A stretch of 64,000 nt of DNA from Alphaproteobacteria bacterium (GCA_018969015.1 JAGWZE010000018.1:1-64000); one strand, 5' to 3'. Positions 52,859 through 61,857 are shown, counted from the stretch's first letter. Notes: generated by a model not told the origin, from the letters alone. Numbers and translations: made by a program.

Positions 52859-52960
52859 TCTCCGTCATCCTCGACCGAGCGACGCGAGGTCGGGGATCCA
52901 GCGACCGCGGCGCCGCCCTGGATCCCCGACGCGCCTACGGCGCGCCGAGGATGACGGAGA
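52859..52960. repeat. Palindromic repeat family B, copy 2
   Basis: Inverted ends TCTCCGTCATCCTCG and its complement, with CGACGCGAGGTCGGGG in the left arm and the same GGGGATCCAG / CTGGATCCCC inner pair as the copy at 31977-32071. It fills the convergent gap between the GST and hsp20 genes, where it may act as a two-way terminator. Confidence 0.88.
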
Positions 52961-52968
52961 AGGCGCGT

Positions 52969-53430
52969 TTACTCCGCCGCGACGGCGTCCGTGCGGACGG
53001 TGCGCGGGGTCTTGCCGGTGGCGATCGCGATTTTCCGCGGCTTCAGGCTGTCGGGGATGATGCGGACGAGATCGATCGTCAGCATGCCGTTGACGAGCCG
53101 CGCGCCGTCGACGCGCACATAGTCGGCGAGGCCGAACTTGCGCTCGAAATTGCGCTCCGCGATGCCGCGATGGAGGAACCGACGCGCCTCCTCGACGGGC
53201 GCCTTGCGGCCCGTCACGACGAGGCTGTTTTCCTTGTACTCGATCGCCAGTTCGTCCTCGGAGAACCCGGCCACGGCGAGCTCGATCCGGAACGTGTCGT
53301 CGCCCGTCTGTTCGATGTTGAAGGGGGGATAGCCGCCGGCGCCGTCATTGCGCAGGGCCTGATCCATGAGCTGGTTGATGCGGTCGAAACCGACGAGCGT
53401 GCGGTACAGGGGGGAAAGATCGTTCGACAT
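52969..53430 (-). CDS. Small heat-shock protein, Hsp20/IbpA type
   Basis: 153 aa. ATP-independent chaperone. The alpha-crystallin domain (about residues 38-130) has the conserved NIEQTGDDTFRIELAVAGF, the L-x-G-R-like LVVTGRKAP and GxLxxxLxRxxP-like GMLTIDLVRIIP. Heat-inducibility is likely but no consensus sigma-32 site is obvious; a cluster of CGAAAC words precedes it (see 53459-53617). Confidence 0.93.
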   Translation of the reverse strand: MSNDLSPLYRTLVGFDRINQLMDQALRNDGAGGYPPFNIEQTGDDTFRIELAVAGFSEDELAIEYKENSLVVTGRKAPVEEARRFLHRGIAERNFERKFGLADYVRVDGARLVNGMLTIDLVRIIPDSLKPRKIAIATGKTPRTVRTDAVAAE

Positions 53431-53458
53431 GAGATGTCCTCTTCAGCGACACGTCACG

Positions 53459-53617
53459 CCCCGAAACGGCGGGGCTCCGGGCGGCGATCCGGCCCCGAAA
53501 CGGCGGCTGGACCTCCAGCGGGACCTCACCGGAGCGTCCCGCGTTGAGCGAGGTGGGAACGGGTGCGGCCGGGTTCAAGGGGACGAAACGGGGGGACGCA
53601 ACGGGACGGTTTCGTCC
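53459..53617. repeat. CGAAAC cluster upstream of hsp20
   Basis: CCCCGAAACGGCGG occurs twice (53459-53472 and 53493-53506), and an inverted pair, GGACGAAAC at 53581-53589 with GTTTCGTCC at 53609-53617, follows. Four CGAAAC/GTTTCG words in 160 bp of otherwise gene-free sequence upstream of hsp20 suggest binding sites, but the factor is unknown. Confidence 0.45.
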
Positions 53618-53646
53618 GGCGCGGCGGCGCCCTAGGGTGCGCGCCC

Positions 53647-53699
53647 AAGGTCTGGCGCCAAAGGATTGGCGTCCAAGGCGGCGCCAAAGAATCGGCGCC
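53647..53699. repeat. Degenerate GGCGCC tandem
   Basis: Four units of 11-15 bp, each beginning AAAG or AAGG and ending GGCGCC or GGCGTCC, run end to end (53647-53659, 53660-53674, 53675-53685, 53686-53699), 60-110 nt upstream of the methyltransferase-like gene. Could be a regulatory array or slippage product. Confidence 0.4.
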
Positions 53700-53759
53700 C
53701 TGCGCAGCGACCGTCCGAAGGCGGCGCAGCGCGGCGAAAGAACGGGTGAGGAGAGGACG

Positions 53760-54650
53760 ATGACGGGTTTGGCCGGAGGGCGTGCGCGCCTGATCGCGGC
53801 GGCGGTGGCGGCGGCGGTCCTGATCACGGGCTGCGAGACGACCATGGGGCCTGGGCCCGCGGCGCCCTACGTGTCCGCCGATCCGGTGCTGCGCGCGGTC
53901 CTGGCCGGCCCGCAGCGTCCGCCGACGAGCGTTGCGCGCGACGCGGCCCGCCACCCGGCGCAGACGCTCGACTTCTGGGGCCTCAAGCCCGGGATGACGG
54001 TCATCGAAGTCCAGCCCGGCGCCGAGGCCTGGTACACCGAAATCCTCGCGCCCTATGCGGCGCGCACGGGCGGGCGCTACATCGCAGGCCATGCGGATCT
54101 GTCCAACCCCCGCATCTCCGAGAACGCCAAGCGCAGCCGCGCGGACTTCGAAGCGCGCTTCGCCGACACCCGCACCTACGGGGCGGTGCGCACGGTCGGG
54201 TTCGGGCCGGTGTCCCCGCCGCTCGGCGCGCCGGACTCGGCCGATCTGGTGCTCAGCGCCGGCGCGGCCCATGGCTGGCTGCGCGTCGGCATGCTCGACA
54301 AGGCGATGGCCGATTTCTACGCCGTGCTGAAGCCGGGCGGCGTGCTCGGCATCGAGCAGGCGCGCGCGCCCGCCGGCCAGTCCGATCTGAAATGGATGAT
54401 GGACAGCGGCTATGTCTCCGAGGACGTCGTGATCCAGGCGGCGGCGAAGGCCGGGTTCCGCCTCGCGGGCCGGTCCGACGTCAACGCCAACCCGCGCGAC
54501 ACCAAGGATCATCCGTTCGGGGTCTGGACCCTGCCGCCGACGCGGCGGACCTCGCCGTTCGGCCAGCCCGACAATCCGGCCTTCGACCGCGCCAGGTACG
54601 ATGCGATCGGCGAGCCCGACCGCATGACTCTCAAGTTCGTGAAGCCGTAG
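53760..54650 (+). CDS. Exported methyltransferase-fold lipoprotein 1
   Basis: 296 aa. A lipoprotein signal with LITGC (Cys25) precedes a domain like predicted methyltransferases of COG4798: motif-I-like strand TVIEVQPGAEAWYTEILAP, an acidic loop near residue 110 and LKPGGVLGIEQ (post-motif strand). The glycine-rich SAM loop is degenerate. The block VNANPRDTKDHPFGVWTLPP near residue 250 is shared with the adjacent paralogue. Exported, where SAM should be absent, so catalysis is unclear. Confidence 0.85.
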   Translation: MTGLAGGRARLIAAAVAAAVLITGCETTMGPGPAAPYVSADPVLRAVLAGPQRPPTSVARDAARHPAQTLDFWGLKPGMTVIEVQPGAEAWYTEILAPYAARTGGRYIAGHADLSNPRISENAKRSRADFEARFADTRTYGAVRTVGFGPVSPPLGAPDSADLVLSAGAAHGWLRVGMLDKAMADFYAVLKPGGVLGIEQARAPAGQSDLKWMMDSGYVSEDVVIQAAAKAGFRLAGRSDVNANPRDTKDHPFGVWTLPPTRRTSPFGQPDNPAFDRARYDAIGEPDRMTLKFVKP

Positions 54651-54698
54651 CCGCGGCCCGGGCGCGATGGTAGCAGCGTCCATGATGAGTCTCGCGTC

Positions 54699-55595
54699 AT
54701 GACCTCTGCGCCGTTCCGCCGTCGCGCCGTACTGGCGGGCCTGGCCGCCGCGCCGCTCGCCGCCTGCGGCGACGAGAAGCCGAAGCCGCCGCCGCCGAAG
54801 CTCGATCTGCCCACGCCGCCTTTGGGATCGCTCGAATGGGCGGCCGCGGGGCCATGGCGGCTCGATCCGGAGCGGGACGCATGGCGCCACCCGGTCGAGA
54901 CGCTGAAGTTCTTCGGCATCCGCGCCAACATGTCGGTGATCGAGGTGCTGCCGGGGCGGGGCTGGTACACGGCGATTCTCGCGCCGTTCCTGGCGCAGGG
55001 CGGCGGCGCCCTGACCGTCGCCACGTTCGACCGCACGCAGGCGACCGAAGCGCAGCTGACCGCGCTCAAGGGGTTCGAGGCGCGGTTCCTCTCCGATCCG
55101 AAGCTCTATGGCGCCATTACGATGTCGGCGATCGGCCCCAAGGTGGCGGCGATCGCGCCGGACGGTTCGGCCGATCTCGCGATCGTCATGCGCAACATCC
55201 ACACCTTCATGGCCGAAGGGTATCTCGAGGTCGCGTTGAAGCTGATCTTCCGCGCGCTGAAGCCGGGCGGCGTGCTCGGCGTCGAGGAGCACCGCGCGCG
55301 CTCGACGGGCCTGCAGGATCCGCGCGCGGCCACGGGCTACGTGCAGGAGGCGTTCGTGCGCAGCATCGCGCAGGACGTGGGCTTCGAGTTCGGCGGATCG
55401 AGCGAAATCAACGCCAACCCGAAGGACACGAAGGATCACCCGTTCGGAGTCTGGACCTTGCCGCCCGTTTTGCGCACCGCGCCGCTTGGCATGGCGCCCA
55501 ATCCGGATTTCGATTCCCGCCCGTATGCGGCCATCGGCGAAAGCGACCGCATGACGCTGAAGTTCATCAAGCCCGGCGCGGCGCCGAAATCCTGA
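54699..55595 (+). CDS. Exported methyltransferase-fold lipoprotein 2
   Basis: 298 aa. The signal FRRRAVLAG with lipobox LAAC (Cys23) looks like a Tat-type lipoprotein signal, which would carry an already folded protein. The body repeats the scheme of its neighbour: VIEVLPGRGWYTAILAP, RALKPGGVLGVEEH and INANPKDTKDHPFGVWTLPP. It starts 48 nt after the first gene, so the two are a tandem duplication in one transcript. Role unknown. Confidence 0.87.
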   Translation: MTSAPFRRRAVLAGLAAAPLAACGDEKPKPPPPKLDLPTPPLGSLEWAAAGPWRLDPERDAWRHPVETLKFFGIRANMSVIEVLPGRGWYTAILAPFLAQGGGALTVATFDRTQATEAQLTALKGFEARFLSDPKLYGAITMSAIGPKVAAIAPDGSADLAIVMRNIHTFMAEGYLEVALKLIFRALKPGGVLGVEEHRARSTGLQDPRAATGYVQEAFVRSIAQDVGFEFGGSSEINANPKDTKDHPFGVWTLPPVLRTAPLGMAPNPDFDSRPYAAIGESDRMTLKFIKPGAAPKS

Positions 55596-55641
55596 CGATC
55601 GGGCCGGCCGCGCTGCGGGGGTGAGGGCAAGGGGCGGGACG

Positions 55642-56373
55642 ATGCGTGCAAGACGACCGTTTGCGACGGCACGCGCGATCGGCGCCGCGCTGCTCGCTTT
55701 GCTTGGCCTTTTCGGCGCGCTCGACCGCGGGGCGCTGGCGCAGACGCCGGCCCGTTCGGCGACGCCCGCACGCGCGGGCGTGTTCGACTATTACGTCCTC
55801 GCCTTGTCGTGGAGCCCGACCTATTGCGCCGATCCCCGGGCCGCGGCGCGGGATCAGGCGCAGTGCGGATCGGCGCGGCGCTACGCCTTTGTCGTGCACG
55901 GGCTGTGGCCGCAGAACGAGGTGGGCTGGCCGCAGGACTGCGCGACGGCCGTGCGCGAGGCGCCGCCCGCACTGGCGCAGCAGCAATTGGACATCATGCC
56001 TTCGGCGCGGCTGGTGCAGCACGAGTGGAGAACGCACGGCGCCTGTTCGGGCCTGACGCCGCAGGCCTATTTCGATCTGACGCGTCGGCTGCGCGCGGCG
56101 ATCGCGACGCCGCCGGCCTATGCGGCGCCGGACCGGCCCTTGCTCGTGACGGCCGCGGACGTACGGGCGAACTTCATCGCCGCCAATCCGAAGCTGCGCG
56201 CCGACGGGCTCGCCATTCGATGCCGCAACGGCCGGCTGCAGGACGTGCGCGTGTGCTTCACCAAGGCCGGCGCGCCGCGGACATGCGGGCGCGACGTCCG
56301 GGACCGCTGCGACGGCCGCGTGCAGATGCCGCCGGTGCGCGCGGGCGCCGCGCCTCCGGCGACGCGGCGCTGA
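55642..56373 (+). CDS. Secreted ribonuclease T2
   Basis: 243 aa; a GTG at 55621 would add seven residues. Signal peptide (ending ALA about residue 32) then an RNase T2 fold with CAS-I FVVHGLWPQ (His86) and CAS-II QHEWRTHGACS (His127, Glu128, His132) and paired cysteines. Degrades RNA to nucleoside 3-phosphates in the periplasm or outside. Follows the methyltransferase-like pair with 46 nt between. Confidence 0.95.
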   Translation: MRARRPFATARAIGAALLALLGLFGALDRGALAQTPARSATPARAGVFDYYVLALSWSPTYCADPRAAARDQAQCGSARRYAFVVHGLWPQNEVGWPQDCATAVREAPPALAQQQLDIMPSARLVQHEWRTHGACSGLTPQAYFDLTRRLRAAIATPPAYAAPDRPLLVTAADVRANFIAANPKLRADGLAIRCRNGRLQDVRVCFTKAGAPRTCGRDVRDRCDGRVQMPPVRAGAAPPATRR

Positions 56374-56437
56374 GCGGCGCACAGGATGGGCGGTGAACGC
56401 GTTGATGTGAGGCGTCGCGCTTCGCATCGTTGGGCGC

Positions 56438-56788
56438 GTGGGACCGCGCGAGACGCTCGATGGCGATGCTTGGATAGGCCCCGCTTCGGTGGGATCGATC
56501 GTGCGCGCGGTGGTGTTGCGCAGCGCCCTGTCGCCCTGGACGGGCCGGCGTCGCTACCGCGCGGTGATGGCGCCGGCGGGCGCGCCGCCCGCGCCGCGGG
56601 GCGACGACGCCTTCGAGTACGTGCTCGTGGCGGTGCGGCTGCGCGTCAACTGCGCGCTTCCGGGGCGGGCGTCTTGGGCGTTCGCGATCGACGCCGACGC
56701 GTCCTGCATGCCCGTCGTACATGCAGTCGGGGACGTCACGCGTGTCGAGGCCCGCGCGCGCGCCGCCGAGGCGACCGCCGCCGCCTAG
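56438..56788 (+). CDS. Hypothetical protein, weak evidence
   Basis: 116 aa. An unremarkable start and no ribosome binding site, but third positions become strongly GC-biased after residue 40. The C-terminal part has two Cys and a mixed alpha/beta look (FEYVLVAVRLRVNCALPG). Competing frames here are arginine-rich and unlikely. The rest of the 450-bp gap between RNase T2 and the carboxylase gene holds nothing else I recognise. Confidence 0.35.
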   Translation: MGPRETLDGDAWIGPASVGSIVRAVVLRSALSPWTGRRRYRAVMAPAGAPPAPRGDDAFEYVLVAVRLRVNCALPGRASWAFAIDADASCMPVVHAVGDVTRVEARARAAEATAAA

Positions 56789-56822
56789 CGACGCATGCAG
56801 TCTGCCCCGGGAGGCAAACCGC

Positions 56823-58370
56823 CTAGGGACGCATCCCGAACGTGCTTGGGCCGCGTGCGAGCGTGCGCTGCGCGAGGTGCGCCCATTCCACGAGGAGCGG
56901 GCGGGTGTCGCGCGGGTCGATGATTTCCTCGGCGTAGAAGGCTTCGGCCGTGCGGAAGGGCGAGCGCATCGCCTCCATGCGCGCGCGCACGCTTTGCAGG
57001 AACGCTTCGGGATCAGCGGCGGTTTCGATGTCGCGCTTGAACGCCGCCTCGATGCCGCCCTCCATCGGCAGCGAGCCCCAATCGCCGGACGGCCAGCAAT
57101 AGCGGTACTTGGCGCGCGAGGGATTGGACATCGCCGAGCCGGCAAGCCCATAGGCCTTGCGCACGACGATCGCACACCACGGCACGCGCGCCTGGTAGAT
57201 CGCGGCCATCGCCTGCACGCCGAGGCGCACGATGCCCGCACGCTCGTGCTTCACGCCGACGGCGAAGCCGGGGCAATCCACGAAATGCACGACGGGCATG
57301 TGGAACGTCTGGGCGGTGTCGACGAAGCGGATGATCTTGCGGCAGGCGTCGGCCGTCCATGCGCCGCCGAGGAACATCGGGTCGCCCGCCAGCACCGCGA
57401 CGGGATAGCCGTCGATCCGCGCGAAGCCGGTGATGATCGGCCGGCCCCATTGGCGGCCGATCTCGAAGAAGGAGCCCTGATCGAGCGTCGCTTCGAGGAT
57501 GCGGCGCATCTTGTAGGGGACCATGCGGTCGCGCGGGATGAGATCGACGAGGAAATCCTCTCGCCGGTCGGGCCGGTCGCGCGGAGGCGCGCGCTGCGGC
57601 AGATCGTCGATCGAGGCGGGCAGGTAGGAGAGGAAGCGGCGCGCGGCCTCGAACGCGGCGGCCTCGCTGTCGACGATGTCGTCGACGGTGCCGTTCTTGC
57701 CGTTGATCTCGGCGCCGCCCAGCTGCTCCTTGTCGACGTCCTCGCCGATCGCCTTGGCGACGGGCGGGCCGGCGACGAACACCTGGCTCATGCCACGCAC
57801 CATGACGCTGTAGTGGCTCGCCGCGACCCGGCCGGCGCCGAGCCCGGCGCAGGGCCCGAGCGCGAGCGCGACGACGGGCACGGTCGACAGATTGGCCACG
57901 ACCCATTCCCAGCCGGGCGTGGCGGGAATGTAGGTGCGCGGGTCCTTCTCGAGCATTTTCACGGAGCCGCCGCCGCCGGTGCCGTCGACGAGGCGGATCA
58001 GCGGCATCCGGTATTCGTTCGCCATCTGCTCGGCGAGGACCATCTTTTGCCAGATCGCGGCGTCGGCGGCGCCGCCGCGGACGGTGAAGTCGTCGGCCTG
58101 CACCATCACGGGCCGGCCGGCGACGCGGCCGCGGCCGACGACGAAATTGGAGGCGCGGAAGCTCTCCAGCGCGCCATCGGCGTCGTAACGCGCCTCCCCG
58201 GCGATCTTGCCGATCTCGTGCAGCGATCCCGGATCCAAAAGCGCGTCCACGCGCTCGCGCACGGTGAGCTTGCCGAGGCTCTTCTGGCGGGCGACGCGCT
58301 CGCCGCCGCCCATCTCCTCGGCCATGGCCTCGCGGGCCCGAAGTTCGTCGATGTCCTTGCGCCAGCTCAT
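56823..58370 (-). CDS. Acyl-CoA carboxylase, carboxyltransferase subunit
   Basis: 515 aa. Biotin-dependent carboxylase beta chain (propionyl/acetyl/methylcrotonyl type): crotonase fold in two halves with the GGSVKMLEK-linked oxyanion glycines (GTGGGGSVK), acyl-CoA site and C-half GGAWTADACRKIIRFVD. Transfers carboxyl from biotin to acyl-CoA. The biotin-carboxylase partner is not adjacent. Substrate range cannot be read from the sequence. Confidence 0.93.
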   Translation of the reverse strand: MSWRKDIDELRAREAMAEEMGGGERVARQKSLGKLTVRERVDALLDPGSLHEIGKIAGEARYDADGALESFRASNFVVGRGRVAGRPVMVQADDFTVRGGAADAAIWQKMVLAEQMANEYRMPLIRLVDGTGGGGSVKMLEKDPRTYIPATPGWEWVVANLSTVPVVALALGPCAGLGAGRVAASHYSVMVRGMSQVFVAGPPVAKAIGEDVDKEQLGGAEINGKNGTVDDIVDSEAAAFEAARRFLSYLPASIDDLPQRAPPRDRPDRREDFLVDLIPRDRMVPYKMRRILEATLDQGSFFEIGRQWGRPIITGFARIDGYPVAVLAGDPMFLGGAWTADACRKIIRFVDTAQTFHMPVVHFVDCPGFAVGVKHERAGIVRLGVQAMAAIYQARVPWCAIVVRKAYGLAGSAMSNPSRAKYRYCWPSGDWGSLPMEGGIEAAFKRDIETAADPEAFLQSVRARMEAMRSPFRTAEAFYAEEIIDPRDTRPLLVEWAHLAQRTLARGPSTFGMRP

Positions 58371-58591
58371 GTCTTCTCCTGCCGTGCGAGCCTAACGGCT
58401 GCGCGGGCGGGCGCAAAGGCGGGCGCTTGCCGCGGGGCGGTCGCAGGGGCGGGGGGCGTCCGGGCCGTACGGCGGTTCTGGCGGGCGCGGTTCCCGCCCG
58501 CTCCGGCCCGTCTTGCAAGCAACTTCGGCTCCCCTTGCCAGCGGCAATGTCCTCGTGTGTAAGGGTGCTTCTCCATGGGAGGAGTGAAATC

Positions 58592-58891
58592 ATGACGTTC
58601 GATGAAATCTATCAGCGCTTCGCGGCGGCCGGCGCGACGGTGCCGGGCAAAAAGGTGAAGTTCGACTTCGGCGGCGACGGCAAGATCTTCCTCGACGGCG
58701 CGGCGGGCGCGGTTTCGAAGGACGACGGCGCGGCCGACACGACGCTGCAACTGGCCCTGGCCGATTTCATCGCGATGGCCGAAGGCAAGCTCGATCCGAC
58801 GATGGCCTTCATGCAAGGCAAGCTGAAGGTGCTGGGCGACATGGGCGTCGCGATGCAGCTTCAGAGCGTCATGGCGAAGCTGCGGGGCTGA
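58592..58891 (+). CDS. SCP2 sterol-transfer-domain protein
   Basis: 99 aa, a single SCP2 domain. Hydrophobic tunnel fold that binds fatty acyl-CoA or other lipids; ends with the family-like GKLKVLGDMGVAMQLQSVM helix. GGGAGGAG precedes the ATG. The alpha/beta hydrolase gene follows after 6 nt, suggesting shared lipid metabolism. Confidence 0.92.
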   Translation: MTFDEIYQRFAAAGATVPGKKVKFDFGGDGKIFLDGAAGAVSKDDGAADTTLQLALADFIAMAEGKLDPTMAFMQGKLKVLGDMGVAMQLQSVMAKLRG

Positions 58892-58897
58892 GCCTGA

Positions 58898-59845
58898 ATG
58901 CCGTTCGTCCGCGTATCCGGGAATCTCGAACCTGACGGCGCGGAAGAGCTGTGGCTGGAGGGCCGCGGGGGCGTGAAGCTGCGAGCACTGCTCGCGCCCG
59001 CGCTCGGCGGCCCTTCACGCGGCACGGTGCTGCTGTGCAATGGCCGAACGGAGTTCATCGAAAAGTATTTCGAGGTCATCAGCGAACTGCAGATGCGCGG
59101 GTTCGTCGTGTTCACGATGGACTGGCGCGGGCAGGGCCTTTCGAGCCGCCTGATCTCGAACCCGCAAAAAGGTCACCTCGAGACGCTGGACGATCCGGCC
59201 AACGATCTCGGTGACGCGGTGCGCGCGCTTGGCGATCGTCTGCCCAAGCCGCACATCATCCTGGCCCATTCGATGGGCGGCGGCATCTCACTGCGCGCGA
59301 TGCAGATGCGCCGCATCGAGGTCGACGCGGCGGCCTTCTCCGCGCCGATGTGGGGCATTCCGGGCCTGAAGAACTCCACGCTGCGCTTCGTGCGCTTCAT
59401 GGCGGCGGCGGGCCTTGGCTCGATGTTCGCGCCCGGCGTCGAGACGCAATGGCGCAAGGAAAAGTTCAAGACCAATCGCGTCACCCATGACGCCGAACGG
59501 TTTGCGCGCGCGCAGGCGGCGGTGGAGAACGAACCGCGCCTCGCGCTCGCGGGGCCGACGATCGGCTGGGTCAATGCGGCGGCCGAGGCGTTCGAGACGT
59601 TCCGGCGCCCGTCCGCGCTTGCCAATATCCGCGTGCCGATCCTGGTGGCGAGCGCCGGCGAGGAAAAGCTCGTCGACAACGAGAGCCACGCCGAACTCGC
59701 GCGGCTTCTGGCCAACGCGCGCCACGTCACGATCGAGGGCGCGATGCACGAGATCCTGATGGAGCTCGACGACAAGCGCGCCCGGTTCTGGCGCGAGTTC
59801 GATGAGCTCGTCGCGCAGGTCGCGCCGTTGCGGGTGATGGCGTAG
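58898..59845 (+). CDS. Alpha/beta hydrolase, lysophospholipase-like
   Basis: 315 aa. Monoglyceride-lipase/PldB-like serine hydrolase (S33): DWRGQGLSSR, nucleophile Ser in AHSMGG (about residue 128), Asp in EEKLVDN and His in GAMHEI. No signal peptide. Probably hydrolyses lysophospholipids or monoacylglycerols; partner of the SCP2 protein by position. Confidence 0.92.
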   Translation: MPFVRVSGNLEPDGAEELWLEGRGGVKLRALLAPALGGPSRGTVLLCNGRTEFIEKYFEVISELQMRGFVVFTMDWRGQGLSSRLISNPQKGHLETLDDPANDLGDAVRALGDRLPKPHIILAHSMGGGISLRAMQMRRIEVDAAAFSAPMWGIPGLKNSTLRFVRFMAAAGLGSMFAPGVETQWRKEKFKTNRVTHDAERFARAQAAVENEPRLALAGPTIGWVNAAAEAFETFRRPSALANIRVPILVASAGEEKLVDNESHAELARLLANARHVTIEGAMHEILMELDDKRARFWREFDELVAQVAPLRVMA

Positions 59846-59918
59846 GGCGTCGCCTGCGCGGCGCACCCATGCAGCCCGCGTCCCAACCTCCGCGATCCAC
59901 GGCTCTTGCCGTTCTCAT

Positions 59919-60057
59919 CGCTCCGTCATTCCGGGGCGCGCGGCACGCGCGAACCCGGAACCCAGGGGATTGGGCTCAACTGTTCTTCTTCGAAATTCCA
60001 GCGCACGATCTCCTAGGTTCCGGGTTCGGCCTTCGGCCGCCCCGGAATGACGGAGCG
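59919..60057. repeat. Palindromic repeat family A, copy 2
   Basis: Inverted ends CGCTCCGTCATTCCGGGG and its complement, GAACCCGGAACCCAGG in the left arm, TAGGTTCCGGGTTCGG in the right arm and about 45 unpaired central bases. Same family as 29016-29182. It fills the convergent gap between the hydrolase and the SDR genes. Confidence 0.88.
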
Positions 60058-60082
60058 ATGCGGGCGGGCGGCGCGGATCACC

Positions 60083-60832
60083 CTATGGCGTGATCTCCGC
60101 CCCATCCCACGCAAACACCCGCCCCGTCTGCGCCGGCGTAAGGCCGTCCAGCACCGAGAGCAGGGCGGCGGCGGAATAGTCCGGTTCGAAGATCTCGTTG
60201 GCGGTGTAGCCGGCGAGGAAGGGTTCGGAGAGGGCGGTGCGCACGGTGCCGGGATGCAGGGCGACGCAGACGAGGTCGCGGCGTTTGGCGGCGAGTTCGA
60301 TGGCGGTGGTGCGCACGATCTGGTTCAGCGCGGCCTTGGCGGCGCGGTAGCCGTACCAGCCGCCTTTGCGATTGTCCGAGATCGAACCGACGCGGGCGGA
60401 GAGCGCGGCGAGCGCCGTCTTGCCGGTGCGGGCGAGGCGCGGGGCGGCGTGCTTGAAAACGAGCGCCGGGCCGATCGTGTTGAGTGCGAAGGCGCGCGCG
60501 AGCGCGGCGGCGTCGAGATCGCGCAGCGCTTTCTCCGGGCCGCGGCCGTCGATGCGCACGCCGCCGACGGCGACGATGACGAGGCGCAGATCCTCGCTCG
60601 TCCGGGCGAAGGCGGCCTCGATCGTCGCTTCGTCGGCGAGGTCGATCGGGACCGGCGTCACGCGCGGATGTGCGGGCACGGCGCCGGAGCGCGACAGCGC
60701 GAGCACGTGGCGCACGGCGGGATCGTCCGCGAGGCGCCGGGTCAGCGCGGCGCCGATGCCGCCGCTCGCGCCGACCACGACCGCCTCGAACGGGGTGGGA
60801 AAGGAGTTCAGGAACCCGGTGTCATCGCTCAT
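60083..60832 (-). CDS. C-factor-like SDR oxidoreductase
   Basis: 249 aa. Divergent short-chain dehydrogenase: VVVGASGGIGAAL, strand-4 AVGG, SARVGSISDN and Y-R-A-A-K (YGYRAAKAALN). Resembles CsgA/C-factor-type proteins. Substrate unknown. Starts within the 3-prime end of the following zinc-type reductase gene (overlap ATGA). Confidence 0.9.
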   Translation of the reverse strand: MSDDTGFLNSFPTPFEAVVVGASGGIGAALTRRLADDPAVRHVLALSRSGAVPAHPRVTPVPIDLADEATIEAAFARTSEDLRLVIVAVGGVRIDGRGPEKALRDLDAAALARAFALNTIGPALVFKHAAPRLARTGKTALAALSARVGSISDNRKGGWYGYRAAKAALNQIVRTTAIELAAKRRDLVCVALHPGTVRTALSEPFLAGYTANEIFEPDYSAAALLSVLDGLTPAQTGRVFAWDGAEITP

Positions 60833-61857
60833 GCGAGCGGAAGTGGCGGGTCCGTGATTTTCAGCAACTGCTTGCCGAGATTTTTTCCCTCGAACAGCCG
60901 CCGCAGCGTGGCGGGCACGTTCTCGAAGCCGGTCTGCACGTCGTCCGCGACCTTCAGCTTGCCTTCCGCGATCAGCTTGGAGAGCGCCATCACGCCTTCG
61001 GCGTAGCGCGCGGCGTAGTCGAGGATGATGAAGCCCTCCATGCGCGAGCGCGTCACAGTGAGCTGCATGTAAGGGCGGATGCCCGTGGGCTCGACTTCGT
61101 TGTACGAGCTGATCCCGCCGCACAGCACCACGCGGGCGCGCTGGGCGAGGTTCATCAAGGCGGCCTCGAGGATCTCGCCGCCGACATTCTCGAACACGAC
61201 GTTCACGCCCTTCGGCGCGAGCTCCTTGATGCGGCGGGCGACGTTCTCGCTCTTGTAGTCGATGCAGGCGTCGGCGCCCGCGACGGAGGTGACCCAGCCG
61301 CATTTGTCCGGCCCGCCGGCGATGCCGATCACGCGGCAGCCGAGCGCCTTGGCGAGCTGGATGACGACCGAGCCCGTCGCGCCGGCCGCGCCGGAGACGA
61401 GCACGGTGTCGCCCGCGACCGGCTTGCCCACGTCCGTCAGGCCGAAATAGGCGGTGAGGCCGGTGATGCCGAACACGCCCAGCGCCTGCTCCGGCGTCAC
61501 GCCCGGATGCAGGATCGAGACGGGCATGAACTCCGTCATGCCGGACGAGACGAAATAGTCCTGCCAGCCGAAGCCGCCCTGCACGAGCTGGCCGACTTTG
61601 AACCCGGGGTGGTTCGACTTGACGACCTGGCCGACGCCGCCGGCGCGCACGACGTCGCCGATCTTCACGGCCGGGAGGTAGGTGTCGGCGGTGATCCAGC
61701 CGCGCTGCGTCGGGTCGAAGGAGAGGTGCGTGACGCGCACCAGGAATTCGCCGGGGCCGGGCTCGGGGGCGGGCTCGTGGACGAGCTTGAAGTCCGTGTC
61801 CTTGACCATGCCGTGCGGGCGCGCGGCGAGAAGCCAGCGGCGGTTCGTGTCGGTCAT
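60829..61857 (-). CDS. NADPH-dependent enone/quinone reductase (MDR)
   Basis: 342 aa. Zinc-free medium-chain reductase of the leukotriene-B4 12-hydroxydehydrogenase/prostaglandin-reductase type: FDPTQRGWI, GGFGWQDYFVSSG, VSGAAGATGSVVIQLAKALGCRVIGIAGG cofactor site (given in part: SGAAGATGSVV), YNEVEPTGIRPYM. Reduces the double bond of alpha,beta-unsaturated ketones. Coupled to the SDR downstream. Confidence 0.93.
   Translation of the reverse strand: MTDTNRRWLLAARPHGMVKDTDFKLVHEPAPEPGPGEFLVRVTHLSFDPTQRGWITADTYLPAVKIGDVVRAGGVGQVVKSNHPGFKVGQLVQGGFGWQDYFVSSGMTEFMPVSILHPGVTPEQALGVFGITGLTAYFGLTDVGKPVAGDTVLVSGAAGATGSVVIQLAKALGCRVIGIAGGPDKCGWVTSVAGADACIDYKSENVARRIKELAPKGVNVVFENVGGEILEAALMNLAQRARVVLCGGISSYNEVEPTGIRPYMQLTVTRSRMEGFIILDYAARYAEGVMALSKLIAEGKLKVADDVQTGFENVPATLRRLFEGKNLGKQLLKITDPPLPLA

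Noticed and set aside
53431-53460. ROSE-type RNA thermometer before hsp20
   Set aside because: A TCGCT word lies near the Shine-Dalgarno, but only a four-base stem forms and the conserved layout is absent.
56386-56826. Open frame MGGERVDVRR...
   Set aside because: Arginine-rich with no ribosome binding site; the frame at 56438-56788 has better third-position bias, though that one is also weak.
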